From positions 744,001 to 808,000 of the forward strand of contig JAXMCV010000003.1 of NCBI GenBank assembly GCA_046349215.1: 64,000 nt of DNA, written 5' to 3'. This DNA comes from JAJXWB01 sp046349215 (GTDB lineage: Bacteria; Pseudomonadota; Alphaproteobacteria; Rhizobiales; Beijerinckiaceae). The notes under the pieces were generated by a model that saw nothing but the letters and a program-made list of their open reading frames with translations, had not been told where the DNA came from and ran no database searches. The position numbers and the translations under genes were made by a program. Shown here piece after piece: positions 51,262 through 59,453 of this stretch (position 1 is its first letter; the number at the start of each line of letters is the position of its first letter).

Positions 51262-51404
51262 AGAAAGCGCTCCGCGCTGCACGCTAGGTGCCACCTCTGC
51301 GATCGGGCACGACCGCTGCAAGACTATCGAGCTCGCAGCTAATTGTTTGGCCAACCTGACGGAAAAGATAATTATTTCAATTAATTAGTTTACGGCCGAG
51401 GCCA

Positions 51405-51470
51405 GTCTCATGGATTGGCGTTCTACTCTCATTTATTCGGGCAGAGTCTCATTTATTCGGGCAACGGACA
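51405..51470 (-). repeat. Transposon right end with three closely spaced TnsB-site-like repeats
   Basis: Read inward on the minus strand, TGCCCGAATAAATGAGA occurs at 51,463-51,447 and again, identically, at 51,443-51,427. A diverged copy, CGCCAATCCATGAGAC, lies at 51,420-51,405. The outermost bases TGTCCGT end at 51,470. The 20-bp spacing resembles the packed R-end TnsB sites of Tn7. Confidence 0.85.
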
Positions 51471-52417
51471 GTCTCGCGGTCGCCGTCGGACAAGGGGTGG
51501 AGGTCGCGCACCATCGCCTTCATCCTTTCGTCCAGCACGTGCGTGTAGATCTGGGTCGTCGATATGTCGGCGTGTCCGAGCAATTCCTGGACGACGCGCA
51601 GGTCCGCGCCGTTCTGCAGCAGGTGGCTGGCGAAGGCGTGGCGGATCACGTGCGGACTGATGCGCGCCGGCGCTATGCCGGCGGAAACCGCCAGATCCTT
51701 GAGGTCGCGGGCGAAGGCCTGACGCGTCATATGGCCGCTCTCGGAATCCGAGGGAAACAGCCAGCGCGAAGCGGCGAGTTGCGGGCTCTTTTCCCGGAGT
51801 CGTTCCAGATAGAGCGTCATCGCCTCGCGCGCCGGCGGCGTGATCGGGACCAGCCGCTCCCTGCCGCCCTTGCCGCGCACGCCGATCAGCGGTTCGCGCG
51901 ACCGCGCAGCCGAACGCGGCAGCGCGACAAGCTCCGATACGCGCAATCCCGTCGCATAGAGCAATTCGACCAGCGCATGCATGCGGGCGGCGCGAACGGC
52001 CTGCGCCGCGCTGGCGTCGGGAGCCTGAACGGCCTGTCCGGCGGCTTCGATCAACGCGTCGACTTCGGAAACGCTCAGGACCTTGGGCGGCGGCGGGAGG
52101 CGCCTCGGACCTGCGAGTATGGCGGCCGGATCGTCGCGGCGGACGCTCTCGCTCAGCAGGAATTTGTGCAGCTGCCGGACCGAGGAGAGCCGGCGCGCCG
52201 CCGACGAGGGCTCGAAACCCCGCGCCTGCACCGCGGCGAGATAGGCGCGGATGCCTGCCGTATCGACGTCCTCGACAGTGCGATTGCATGTCTGCAGAAA
52301 GGCGGAATAGTCGGCCAGGTCGCGTCCGTAGGCGTCCACGGTATTGCGCGCCGCGCCGCGTTCGGCCGCCAGCATGTCCAGGAACTGGGCAATCCGTCGC
52401 GCCGACGGCGACGTCAT
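51449..52417 (-). CDS. xerD: Tyrosine recombinase XerD, C-terminus altered by transposon
   Basis: A 322-aa tyrosine recombinase that, with XerC, resolves chromosome dimers at dif. It has an N-terminal SAM-like domain and a catalytic domain with Arg in ATGLRVSELVAL, HVIRHAFASHLL, LGHADISTTQIYTHV (His and Tyr). The transposon replaces the native last codons: after ...DGDRET the frame runs into the element and reads VRCPNK, then stops. The native end (ETT-stop) is stranded at 9,205-9,216. All catalytic residues lie upstream, so function is likely retained. Confidence 0.95.
   Translation of the reverse strand: MTSPSARRIAQFLDMLAAERGAARNTVDAYGRDLADYSAFLQTCNRTVEDVDTAGIRAYLAAVQARGFEPSSAARRLSSVRQLHKFLLSESVRRDDPAAILAGPRRLPPPPKVLSVSEVDALIEAAGQAVQAPDASAAQAVRAARMHALVELLYATGLRVSELVALPRSAARSREPLIGVRGKGGRERLVPITPPAREAMTLYLERLREKSPQLAASRWLFPSDSESGHMTRQAFARDLKDLAVSAGIAPARISPHVIRHAFASHLLQNGADLRVVQELLGHADISTTQIYTHVLDERMKAMVRDLHPLSDGDRETVRCPNK
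51471..51475. repeat. Right target-site duplication (GTCTC)
   Basis: Identical to 9,212-9,216 and directly outside the right terminal repeat; it lies inside the xerD codons for Glu-Thr. Confidence 0.9.
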
Positions 52418-52560
52418 TTGCCGGTCAGGCGATTGGCCGGCAGCGTCTGCGACATTTCCCGAGGCTGCGGCTCCACATAGGTGGCGAGCGCCCACATTCC
52501 GGCATAGGCCGCGCCGGCGAGAACTCCGACGATGATGACAAAGCGAAACAGGCTGGGCAC
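52414..52560 (-). CDS. Small single-pass membrane protein upstream of xerD
   Basis: A 48-aa protein starting at GTG with AAGGAGCGGCGTC upstream. The first half, SLFRFVIIVGVLAGAAYAGM, is a membrane helix; the tail reads LATYVEPQPREMSQTLPANR. Similar tiny proteins with the VEPQPREM motif precede xerD in other Hyphomicrobiales as far as I recall. The stop overlaps the xerD start by 4 bp. The function is unknown. Confidence 0.75.
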   Translation of the reverse strand: MPSLFRFVIIVGVLAGAAYAGMWALATYVEPQPREMSQTLPANRLTGK

Positions 52561-52656
52561 GACGCCGCTCCTTGACGCCCGCAGATATGACGGGCGCGCA
52601 GCGGTCTGGCAACCGCCACGTTTCTTGACCTCCGGGGCCTGTGGTAGAGACGGCCC

Positions 52657-54399
52657 GTGAAACAGGAGGCGCACGATACCGTTTCCCTGACCCCGCTTCG
52701 CGCCGACACCGGTCGAAGCGGCGAAATCGTGCGCGCGCTCGGCGCGCGCAGCATCGTTCTCGTCGGCATCATGGGCAGCGGCAAGACCTCGGCCGGGCGT
52801 CGTCTGGCGGAACGCCTGGGCCTGCCTTTCGTCGACGCCGACGCGGAAATCGAGGCGGCGCACAAGCTGACGATCTCCGAGATTTTCGCCACCTATGGCG
52901 AGCCGTATTTCCGCGACGGCGAACGCCGCGTGATGGCGCGGCTGATGACCGACGGCCCGCGCGTCATAGCGACCGGCGGCGGGGCGTTCATGAACGAGCA
53001 GACGCGCGCCCGCATCAAGGAGCGCGCCGTTTCAGTCTGGCTCGAAGCCGACCACGATCTGGTGATGCGAAGGGTGCGCAAGCGTCCGACCCGACCGTTG
53101 CTGCAGAACGCGGATCCGGACGGCACGATGAGGCGCCTGATGGACGAGCGCTATCCCGTGTATGCGATGGCTGATCTCAAGGTTCGGGCGCGCGACGCCC
53201 ATTTCGACTTGGTGGTGGACGATCTCGTGGACGCCTTGCATTCGCATCTGACCCAGCCGGCCGCGGTCGCCTCCGCGCAACCTCCACGCAATGTGCCCGT
53301 CGCCCTCGGAGACAGGGCCTATGACATCGTCATCGGCAAGGGCGTTCTCGCCCAGGCGGGCGGTCGCATCGCGACGATCGCGCCCAAGGCTTCTTGCGCG
53401 ATCGTCTGCGACGAGAATGTCGCGCAGGTCCACCTGCCGGCCCTGGAGGCCAGTCTCGCCGCCGCCGGCCTGCGTCATACCCGCATCATCGTGCCGCCCG
53501 GCGAGAGCACCAAGTGCTATGCGCAGTTCGAGAAGGTCTGCGAGGCGGTGATCGCGGCGAAGATCGAGCGCGGCGATATCGTCGTGGCGCTCGGCGGCGG
53601 CGTGGTCGGAGATCTGGCGGGATACGTGGCGGCGTCGGTCCGGCGCGGCGTTCGCTTCGTCCAGGCGCCGACGACGCTGTTGTCGCAGGTCGATTCGTCG
53701 GTCGGCGGCAAGACCGGAATCAATTCGGCGCATGGCAAGAACCTGGTCGGCGCCTTCTACCAACCTTCTCTGGTGCTGGCCGACACAGGGGCGTTGTCGA
53801 CGCTGCCCCCGCGGGAATTTAGGGCTGGCTACGCCGAAGTGGCCAAGTACGGCCTGATCGACGATCCGGAATTTTTCGCCTGGCTCGAAACGCACTGGCG
53901 CGAAATATTCGCCGGCGGCCCCGAACTGGAAGAGGCGATCGCGCGGTCCTGCGCTTCAAAGGCGGCGGTCGTTGCGCGCGACGAAACCGAGCAGGGCGAT
54001 CGGGCCCTGCTGAATCTCGGCCATACTTTCGGTCATGCGCTGGAGCGTCTTGTGAGCTACGACGGCGCGCGCCTCGTGCACGGCGAAGGCGTGGCGATCG
54101 GCATGGCCTGCGCCTTCCGCTTTTCCAATCAGCTCGGCCTGTGCTCCGGCCAGGACGCCGAGCGCGCGGCCGCGCATCTGCGGTCCGTCGGCCTGCCCAC
54201 GCGCGTCCGGGCGATTCCCGGATGGAGCGCGGGCGCCGACGCCATCCTGGAGGCCATGTACCAGGACAAGAAGGTTCAACAGGGCGCCCTGACCTTCATC
54301 CTGGCCAGAGGGATCGGCCAATCATTCGTCGCCAAGGGCGTTTCGGCCGGCGACGTGCGGGCCTATCTTGAAATGGAACTGGCTGCGGCTGCGGACTGA
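52657..54399 (+). CDS. aroKB: Fused shikimate kinase-3-dehydroquinate synthase (AroK-AroB)
   Basis: A 580-aa fusion of two shikimate-pathway enzymes. Residues about 30-200 are shikimate kinase: IVLVGIMGSGKTSAGRRLAE (Walker A), DADAEIE and ATGGGAFMNE. Residues about 215-580 are dehydroquinate synthase: ESTKCYAQFEKVCE, VALGGGVVGDLAGYVAAS, QVDSSVGGKTGIN, GYAEVAKYGLID and the metal-site LNLGHTFGHALE. In most relatives the two are separate adjacent genes. No internal start or stop splits the frame. The GTG start is 97 bp from the divergent membrane-protein gene. Confidence 0.95.
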   Translation: MKQEAHDTVSLTPLRADTGRSGEIVRALGARSIVLVGIMGSGKTSAGRRLAERLGLPFVDADAEIEAAHKLTISEIFATYGEPYFRDGERRVMARLMTDGPRVIATGGGAFMNEQTRARIKERAVSVWLEADHDLVMRRVRKRPTRPLLQNADPDGTMRRLMDERYPVYAMADLKVRARDAHFDLVVDDLVDALHSHLTQPAAVASAQPPRNVPVALGDRAYDIVIGKGVLAQAGGRIATIAPKASCAIVCDENVAQVHLPALEASLAAAGLRHTRIIVPPGESTKCYAQFEKVCEAVIAAKIERGDIVVALGGGVVGDLAGYVAASVRRGVRFVQAPTTLLSQVDSSVGGKTGINSAHGKNLVGAFYQPSLVLADTGALSTLPPREFRAGYAEVAKYGLIDDPEFFAWLETHWREIFAGGPELEEAIARSCASKAAVVARDETEQGDRALLNLGHTFGHALERLVSYDGARLVHGEGVAIGMACAFRFSNQLGLCSGQDAERAAAHLRSVGLPTRVRAIPGWSAGADAILEAMYQDKKVQQGALTFILARGIGQSFVAKGVSAGDVRAYLEMELAAAAD

Positions 54400-54445
54400 T
54401 ACGCCGCCGTCGCAATATCGGGGTTTGCGACAAGGACAGGCCTGA

Positions 54446-55738
54446 ATGCACGGGGCGGTGGGCGAGCCTCTCTCGATCAATGTGTGGGTCGCGGTCGGCG
54501 TCGTGGTCGTCTGCATCCTGCTTTCGGCGTTCTTCGCCGGTTCCGAGACGGCGCTGACCGCGGCGTCGCGGGCGCGCATGCACGCGCTCGAGAAGAACGG
54601 CGACAAGCGGGCGGCTACCGTCAATCGGCTGATGCTCACGCGCGACCGGTTCATCGGCGCGATGCTGCTCGGAAATACGTTGGTCAACATCGCGTCCTCG
54701 GCGGTCGCGACCAGCCTCCTGGTCGCCATCGCAGGCGAGCGCGGCGCAGTCTATGCGACGCTGCTGATGACGGCGCTGCTGCTCATCTTCGCCGAAGTGA
54801 TGCCCAAGACCGTGGCCATCGCCTATCCGGAGCGGATGTCGCTCGTCGTGGCGCGGGTCGCCGCGATCTGCGTCGCCGTCTTCGGTCCCGTGCTGGTGGC
54901 CGTGGAGGCGATCGTCCACGGCGTCCTGCGATTGTTCGGCGTCGAGGCCCGCGGCGCGCATCCCCTGCTCGCCGGCCGCGAGGAGCTCAAGAGCGCCGTC
55001 GATCTGCTGCACAAGGAGGGCGGCGTCGGCCGGGCCGACCGCGACATGGTCGGCGGTCTTCTCGACCTCGAGGACCTGGCCGTGGCCGATGTCATGGTCC
55101 ATCGCACCAAGATGGCCGCGATCAGCGCCGACCTGCCGCCACGCGAACTGGTGCGCGAGGTGCTCGCCTCGCCCTACACGCGCCTGCCTGTCTGGCGCGG
55201 CGAACCGGAAAACATCGTCGGCGTTCTACATGCCAAGGACCTGTTGCGCGCGCTCGACATGGCCGGCGACCCAGACAGGTTGCAGATCGACGATATCGTG
55301 CTGGAAGCCTGGTTCGTGCCGGAGACGACTTCGCTGCGCGAGCAGTTGCAGGCGTTCCGGCGTCGCAAGACGCATTTCGCGCTGGTCGTCGACGAATACG
55401 GCGTCGTGATGGGACTCGTGACGCTCGAGGACATTCTGGAAGAAATCGTCGGCGAGATCAGCGACGAACATGACGTGACGGTGCAGGGCGTGCGCGTTGG
55501 GCAGGACGGAGCAGTGACGGTCGACGGCGCGGTTCCGATCCGCGACCTCAACCGCGTGATGGACTGGAGCCTGCCGGACGAGGAGGCGACCACGGTCGCC
55601 GGACTCGTCATCCACGAGGCCCAGATGATCCCGGAACCCGGCCAGACCTTCATGTTCCACGGATTTCGCTTCGAGGTGCTGCGCAAGACCCGCAATCGCG
55701 TGACCCAATTGCGCGTCGCGCCGCTGCCGCGCGTCTAG
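54446..55738 (+). CDS. CNNM/CorC-type membrane protein with CBS domains
   Basis: A 430-aa HlyC/CorC-family protein. The CNNM membrane domain contains SAFFAGSETALTAASRARMH and IFAEVMPKTVAIAYP; a CBS pair follows (VADVMVHRTKMAAI, GLVTLEDILEEIVGEI with the family DEHD), then a CorC_HlyC transporter-associated domain (VDGAVPIRDLNRVMDW). CNNM proteins move Mg2+ or protect against metal imbalance. It lies 46 bp after aroKB and is convergent with the marR gene, with a 4-bp overlap. Confidence 0.92.
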   Translation: MHGAVGEPLSINVWVAVGVVVVCILLSAFFAGSETALTAASRARMHALEKNGDKRAATVNRLMLTRDRFIGAMLLGNTLVNIASSAVATSLLVAIAGERGAVYATLLMTALLLIFAEVMPKTVAIAYPERMSLVVARVAAICVAVFGPVLVAVEAIVHGVLRLFGVEARGAHPLLAGREELKSAVDLLHKEGGVGRADRDMVGGLLDLEDLAVADVMVHRTKMAAISADLPPRELVREVLASPYTRLPVWRGEPENIVGVLHAKDLLRALDMAGDPDRLQIDDIVLEAWFVPETTSLREQLQAFRRRKTHFALVVDEYGVVMGLVTLEDILEEIVGEISDEHDVTVQGVRVGQDGAVTVDGAVPIRDLNRVMDWSLPDEEATTVAGLVIHEAQMIPEPGQTFMFHGFRFEVLRKTRNRVTQLRVAPLPRV

Positions 55739-56190
55739 TCCGGGCTGGTCCGCCGTTCCGGCAGCAGGTCGCCCAGCATCCCGTCCAGCGCCTTGACCTT
55801 CTTGCCTGACAGAAGGTCGACGAATTCTTGCTGGAGGACGCGCTGGCAGGTCTCGCGCATGTTCGCGAGGGTCCCGGCGCCCTTGTCGGACAGCGAGACG
55901 AGCGCGCCGCGCCTGTCGTCCTCGCAGGCGTTCCGGATCACGAGCCCCTCACGCGCCATCCGGTCGAGAAGCCGCGATACCGTGTACTGGGCCTCGCCCG
56001 TCGCCTGTTCCAGTTCGAATGGTCGCGCGCCGGATGCCGGGACCCGGCCCAGCGCCGTGAGCAGACCATACCAGTCGAGTGGCGGCAGGCCGTCGCTCGC
56101 GAGCGCGCGTTCCAGCAATCCCGTCACACGCCCGTGGACCATCTGGAGGCGCGTCCAGGCCCGCAGCTCTTTTTTTGACAGGTCGGTCAT
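55735..56190 (-). CDS. MarR family transcriptional regulator
   Basis: A 151-aa winged-helix regulator: FELEQATGEAQYTVSRLLDRMAREGLVIRNACEDDRRGALVSLSDKG is the MarR DNA-binding core with the acidic wing, flanked by dimerisation helices. The effector is unknown. It stands between corC-like and ndvA genes, 61 bp downstream of ndvA on the same strand. Confidence 0.92.
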   Translation of the reverse strand: MTDLSKKELRAWTRLQMVHGRVTGLLERALASDGLPPLDWYGLLTALGRVPASGARPFELEQATGEAQYTVSRLLDRMAREGLVIRNACEDDRRGALVSLSDKGAGTLANMRETCQRVLQQEFVDLLSGKKVKALDGMLGDLLPERRTSPD

Positions 56191-56251
56191 GAGACTGCCC
56201 GGGTCGATGCGATTGCATCGAGCCTAGCGAGGGCAGCCTGTCCTGTCGAGT

Positions 56252-58045
56252 TCAGGCGGAAGGCGGCGTGGCGGCCGTTTCCGGCTTGGCCGTGGCGGGG
56301 GCCATGAATTGCGCCTTCGCAAGTTGTGCGAACCTGCCGTCCAGCGCCACCAGCTCCTCGAAGCTCCCGCTCTCGACGACCTTGCCGGCGTCGAACACCA
56401 GGATTCGATTGGCGTTGCGGATGGTCGCCAGGCGATGGGCGATGACGAAGGTCGTGCGTCCCTTCGTCGCCGCATCGAGAGCGGCCTGGATCTGCCGCTC
56501 GGTCGTGGCGTCCAGAGCGCTGGTCGCCTCGTCGAAAATCATCAGCGGCGGATCCTTGAGCAGGGCGCGCGCGATCGATACGCGCTGGCGCTCGCCGCCC
56601 GACAGCGAACGGCCTCGTTCGCCGACCTTCGAGTTGAGGCCTTCGGTCTGGCGAGCCACGAAGTCCTTGGCCTGCGACCGCTCGAGGGCGAGCGCCAGTT
56701 CCTCGGCGGTTGCGTCCGGCTTGCCGACGCGGAGGTTCTCCTCGATCGAACGCGCGAACAGCATGGGCTCCTGGAAGACGACGCCGATGTTCCGCCGCAG
56801 CGACTGGAGCGTCATGTCGCGAATGTCGATGCCATCGATGCAGATGCTTCCTTCTGTCGGATCGAACACGCGATGGAGCAGGCTCATCGTGGTGGACTTG
56901 CCAGAACCCGTCGATCCGACGAGGGCTATGGTTTCGCCCGGTTCGACTGCGAAGCTGACGTCGTCCACTGCCTTGCGCTTGCCGTCATAGGAGAAGCCGA
57001 CTTTCTCAAACGTGACCCTACCGGTCAGACGGCCCGGATCCATGGCGCCGGGGCGGTCGGCGACGCCTGGCGTTGTGTCGATGACCTCGAAGAAATCCCT
57101 GACGCGACCGGCCTGCATGAACAGCGAGTTGACGAAACCGACCATCTGCTCGAGCCGGCCGATCAGCATGGTGGCGAAATTGATGAAGGTGACGATCTCG
57201 CCGACGGTGGCGAGGCCCTGGATGTGCAGCCAGGCCCCGAGCATGAAGATGGACAGGATCGACAGGGTCGCCGAAGCGCGGGTCGCCACCGCTGCGAGCG
57301 CCCACCAGGACAGAACCGGCATCTGCGCGGCGAGCAGTGCGTCAATGATCCCGCGCATGGCCCGGGATTCGCTCTCGATCCGCGTAAAGCTTTGAATTAC
57401 AGGCACATTGCCGAGCGCATCGGAAGCATGTTCGGCCAGGTCGGCCGAATAGCGCTCGACATCTCCCTGCATCGTTTCGGTCTTGCGCAACACATAGGAC
57501 GTGAGCAGTCCGAAGCAGATGACGAGGATGATCAGCACGGCGGCCAGCCGCCAGTTGACGAACAGCGTCAGCGGCAGCAGCACGAAAAGGGCGACGGCCG
57601 AGGCGCAATTCTCGCGGAAGAATGACAGCCAGATCCAGAACATGGCCTGGGCGCCATCCAGCATGATCTTCAGCAGGCGGCCCGAATGGGTGCCGCTGTG
57701 AAAGCTCAGCGGCAGGTGCAGGACGTGATCGAAGTAGGAGGCCATCATGCCGAGGCGACGGCGATGGGAAAGCCGGTCGGCGTTGAGGGCGACCAGCACG
57801 GAGCCGGCGATCGAGAAAAGACCGAAACCGACCCATGCGCCGAGCAGCGGCGCGAGATCGCCCATCGTGAGCGGCGTCTGCGCGGTCTGCGCGCCAGTCA
57901 TCCGGTCGATGATGCGTCCGAACAGCAGGGGTTCGGCGAATTGCGCGGCGGCGACCGCAATATTCGCCAACGCCAGCGCGATCGCCAGCGCAGCTTCCGG
58001 CGCGAGCTGGCCGAGGACCCTGCGATAGACAGAAAGAAAGGACAT
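56252..58045 (-). CDS. ndvA: Cyclic beta-glucan exporter NdvA-type ABC transporter
   Basis: A 597-aa half-transporter with six N-terminal membrane helices and a C-terminal ATPase: Walker A LVGSTGSGKSTTMSL, signature LSGGERQRVSIARALL, Walker B PLMIFDEATSALD. The membrane part (SFLSVYRRVLGQLAPE, SFHSGTHSGRLLKIMLDGA, FRENCASAVALFVLLPL) matches NdvA/ChvA, which export cyclic beta-1,2-glucan to the periplasm. This makes periplasmic glucan a plausible substrate for the OpgC carried by the transposon. Confidence 0.9.
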   Translation of the reverse strand: MSFLSVYRRVLGQLAPEAALAIALALANIAVAAAQFAEPLLFGRIIDRMTGAQTAQTPLTMGDLAPLLGAWVGFGLFSIAGSVLVALNADRLSHRRRLGMMASYFDHVLHLPLSFHSGTHSGRLLKIMLDGAQAMFWIWLSFFRENCASAVALFVLLPLTLFVNWRLAAVLIILVICFGLLTSYVLRKTETMQGDVERYSADLAEHASDALGNVPVIQSFTRIESESRAMRGIIDALLAAQMPVLSWWALAAVATRASATLSILSIFMLGAWLHIQGLATVGEIVTFINFATMLIGRLEQMVGFVNSLFMQAGRVRDFFEVIDTTPGVADRPGAMDPGRLTGRVTFEKVGFSYDGKRKAVDDVSFAVEPGETIALVGSTGSGKSTTMSLLHRVFDPTEGSICIDGIDIRDMTLQSLRRNIGVVFQEPMLFARSIEENLRVGKPDATAEELALALERSQAKDFVARQTEGLNSKVGERGRSLSGGERQRVSIARALLKDPPLMIFDEATSALDATTERQIQAALDAATKGRTTFVIAHRLATIRNANRILVFDAGKVVESGSFEELVALDGRFAQLAKAQFMAPATAKPETAATPPSA

Positions 58046-58139
58046 CGCGACCCGCGACTTCAGACATCGCGAGGCGTAGCCGGCGGCGCGGGCCCGCGCA
58101 AGCCGCCGTCGGATGATTCCGGCGCGTTACTCCCCGATT

Positions 58140-59144
58140 TCAGCGCCAGAAGCCGACATGGGACGGCGCGAGCATTCTCACAGGCGCCACCGCCCAGACC
58201 GTTTCGACGGCGCGATGATGCTGCGGCGCTCGCCAGACCCGCGCCTGCCGGACTTTTCGCGGAGCCGCCGCCTGCATGCGCAGTGCGCCGTCTCGTTTGA
58301 GGACCCGTTCGATCGCCCGCACGGCGGAAGCGGGCTCCTTCACTCTGACCGCGGGCGCGTAGGCGTTGGCGCCGCGCGGGCCCGCCGCCCGGGCCGCGGG
58401 CTTCGCCGACGTCGTGGCGACGACGGCCCTTGCCGCCGGCCTGGCGGCTGGTTTGGCCGCTCCCGCGACCGGCGCCGTCGGCGCATCGGCCGCGTGAGCA
58501 ATCTGTACCTTCTGCGCCGCGACCTTGGGCGCCTGGAGGGCGATCTGGTGCCTCGACACTTCGCCACGCCGCATCGTCCGGTCGAGCGCCTCCAGCACGG
58601 CGCGGTTCTGGACCTTGTCGGCCGCCGCGAGCGCTGCGAAATCGGCGTCGCGGAACGGAAACTGGCTGGAACCGCGGAAAACCCGCAGTCCGGCGGCGGT
58701 TGCGACGATATCGCCGGCCCGCAGGGTCTTGTCGGAAAGATGGGCGCTCTCCGGCGACGGGCGCCCGTGTATGGCCGACGGCCCGGACGCCCCGGGCTGT
58801 GGCTTATGCCGGCTGTCGCTGGCGACCGGGCGGGACGCTACCTTGATGTGGGGATGGAACGCCACGAGCCGGCGTGCCGGCTTTTGATGGGCGAACCGGA
58901 TCGGCTGCAGCGCCGGCCGGGCGACGTATGGACTGACCTGCCGGTAGGAAGGCGTCTGGAGGATTACGTGGGCGGGCGGGCGCGGGGCGCCGGCGCTGAG
59001 CGCGAAGACCATCATGCCGGCATCGTCATTGGCGCGGGCCTCCGTCGGCAGGCCGCCCGTTAGGGCGACGCCGGAGAGAACGGCAAAGGATAGGAAAACG
59101 CGCCGAAAGCGGACGCGCGCCGCAGCGGCGAGCGGGTGACGCAT
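58140..59144 (-). CDS. Secreted basic protein of unknown function
   Basis: A 334-aa exported protein with a signal peptide (RVFLSFAVLSGVALTGGLPT, cut near EARAND), an Arg/His-rich first part, a short conserved-looking segment (LRAGDIVATAAGLRVFRGSS ... FAALAAADKVQNRAVLEALD), and an Ala/Lys/Pro-rich tail. No enzyme motif is seen. An ORF start 141 bp upstream is possible, but the signal peptide decides this ATG. A palindromic CtrA box lies 146 bp upstream. Confidence 0.75.
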   Translation of the reverse strand: MRHPLAAAARVRFRRVFLSFAVLSGVALTGGLPTEARANDDAGMMVFALSAGAPRPPAHVILQTPSYRQVSPYVARPALQPIRFAHQKPARRLVAFHPHIKVASRPVASDSRHKPQPGASGPSAIHGRPSPESAHLSDKTLRAGDIVATAAGLRVFRGSSQFPFRDADFAALAAADKVQNRAVLEALDRTMRRGEVSRHQIALQAPKVAAQKVQIAHAADAPTAPVAGAAKPAARPAARAVVATTSAKPAARAAGPRGANAYAPAVRVKEPASAVRAIERVLKRDGALRMQAAAPRKVRQARVWRAPQHHRAVETVWAVAPVRMLAPSHVGFWR

Positions 59145-59289
59145 GGGACGACCCTCTGAAACAAGTACGAGAACGAAATGACCGAAAAACCGTGACGACC
59201 GCCGCGCGCCCCGCCTTCCGGCCGGGTTGATGCACCAATTGCGCAGGCGTCCGAAAAAGACCGCCGCTACCCGGTCGAACGCCAACAGG

Positions 59290-59305
59290 TTAAGTAAAGC
59301 TTAAC
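59290..59305. promoter_or_regulatory. CtrA full-site consensus box
   Basis: TTAA-GTAAAGC-TTAAC, an exact TTAA-N7-TTAAC match that also reads as a full site on the other strand (GTTAA-N7-TTAAC). It lies upstream of the secreted basic protein, suggesting cell-cycle control. Confidence 0.6.
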
Positions 59306-59395
59306 GTCCGAGAAGATTCAAGGAAAATATATCGTTAGGCGAAGTTCTCCGCCTTTCAGGGGATTGTGTTCGACGGCAGGCCAGGGACGCGCCCA

Positions 59396-59429
59396 CAAAA
59401 AACCGGCCGCCGCAATCGCGACGACCGGT
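59396..59429 (-). terminator. Rho-independent terminator of the repeat-protein gene
   Basis: On the minus strand the stem ACCGG...CCGGT with additional pairing is followed by six T. It begins 25 bp after the stop of the repeat-protein gene. Confidence 0.8.
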
Positions 59430-59453
59430 CCATTCAGACGCTGAGCCCGAGAC

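Larger units (their letters stand above)
9217..51470. mobile_element. Tn7-like transposon, 42,254 bp, inserted in the 3' end of xerD
   Basis: The element starts TGTCGGTTGCCCGAAT on the plus strand at 9,217 and, read inward on the minus strand from 51,470, starts TGTCCGTTGCCCGAAT; 19 of the first 23 bases agree. Both termini are flanked by GTCTC (9,212-9,216 and 51,471-51,475), a 5-bp duplication as made by Tn7-type and other TnsB/MuA transposases. Inside lie tnsA, tnsB, tnsC and tniQ near the left end. The closely spaced repeats at the right end abut the attachment gene, as the R end of Tn7 does at glmS. The presence of TnsA argues for cut-and-paste transposition. No CRISPR array or cas gene was seen. 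Confidence 0.93.

Noticed and set aside
9217..51470. CRISPR-associated transposon (CAST)
   Set aside because: No direct-repeat array and no cas8/cas7/cas6 or cas12k-like frame is present; target choice is better explained by TniQ alone.
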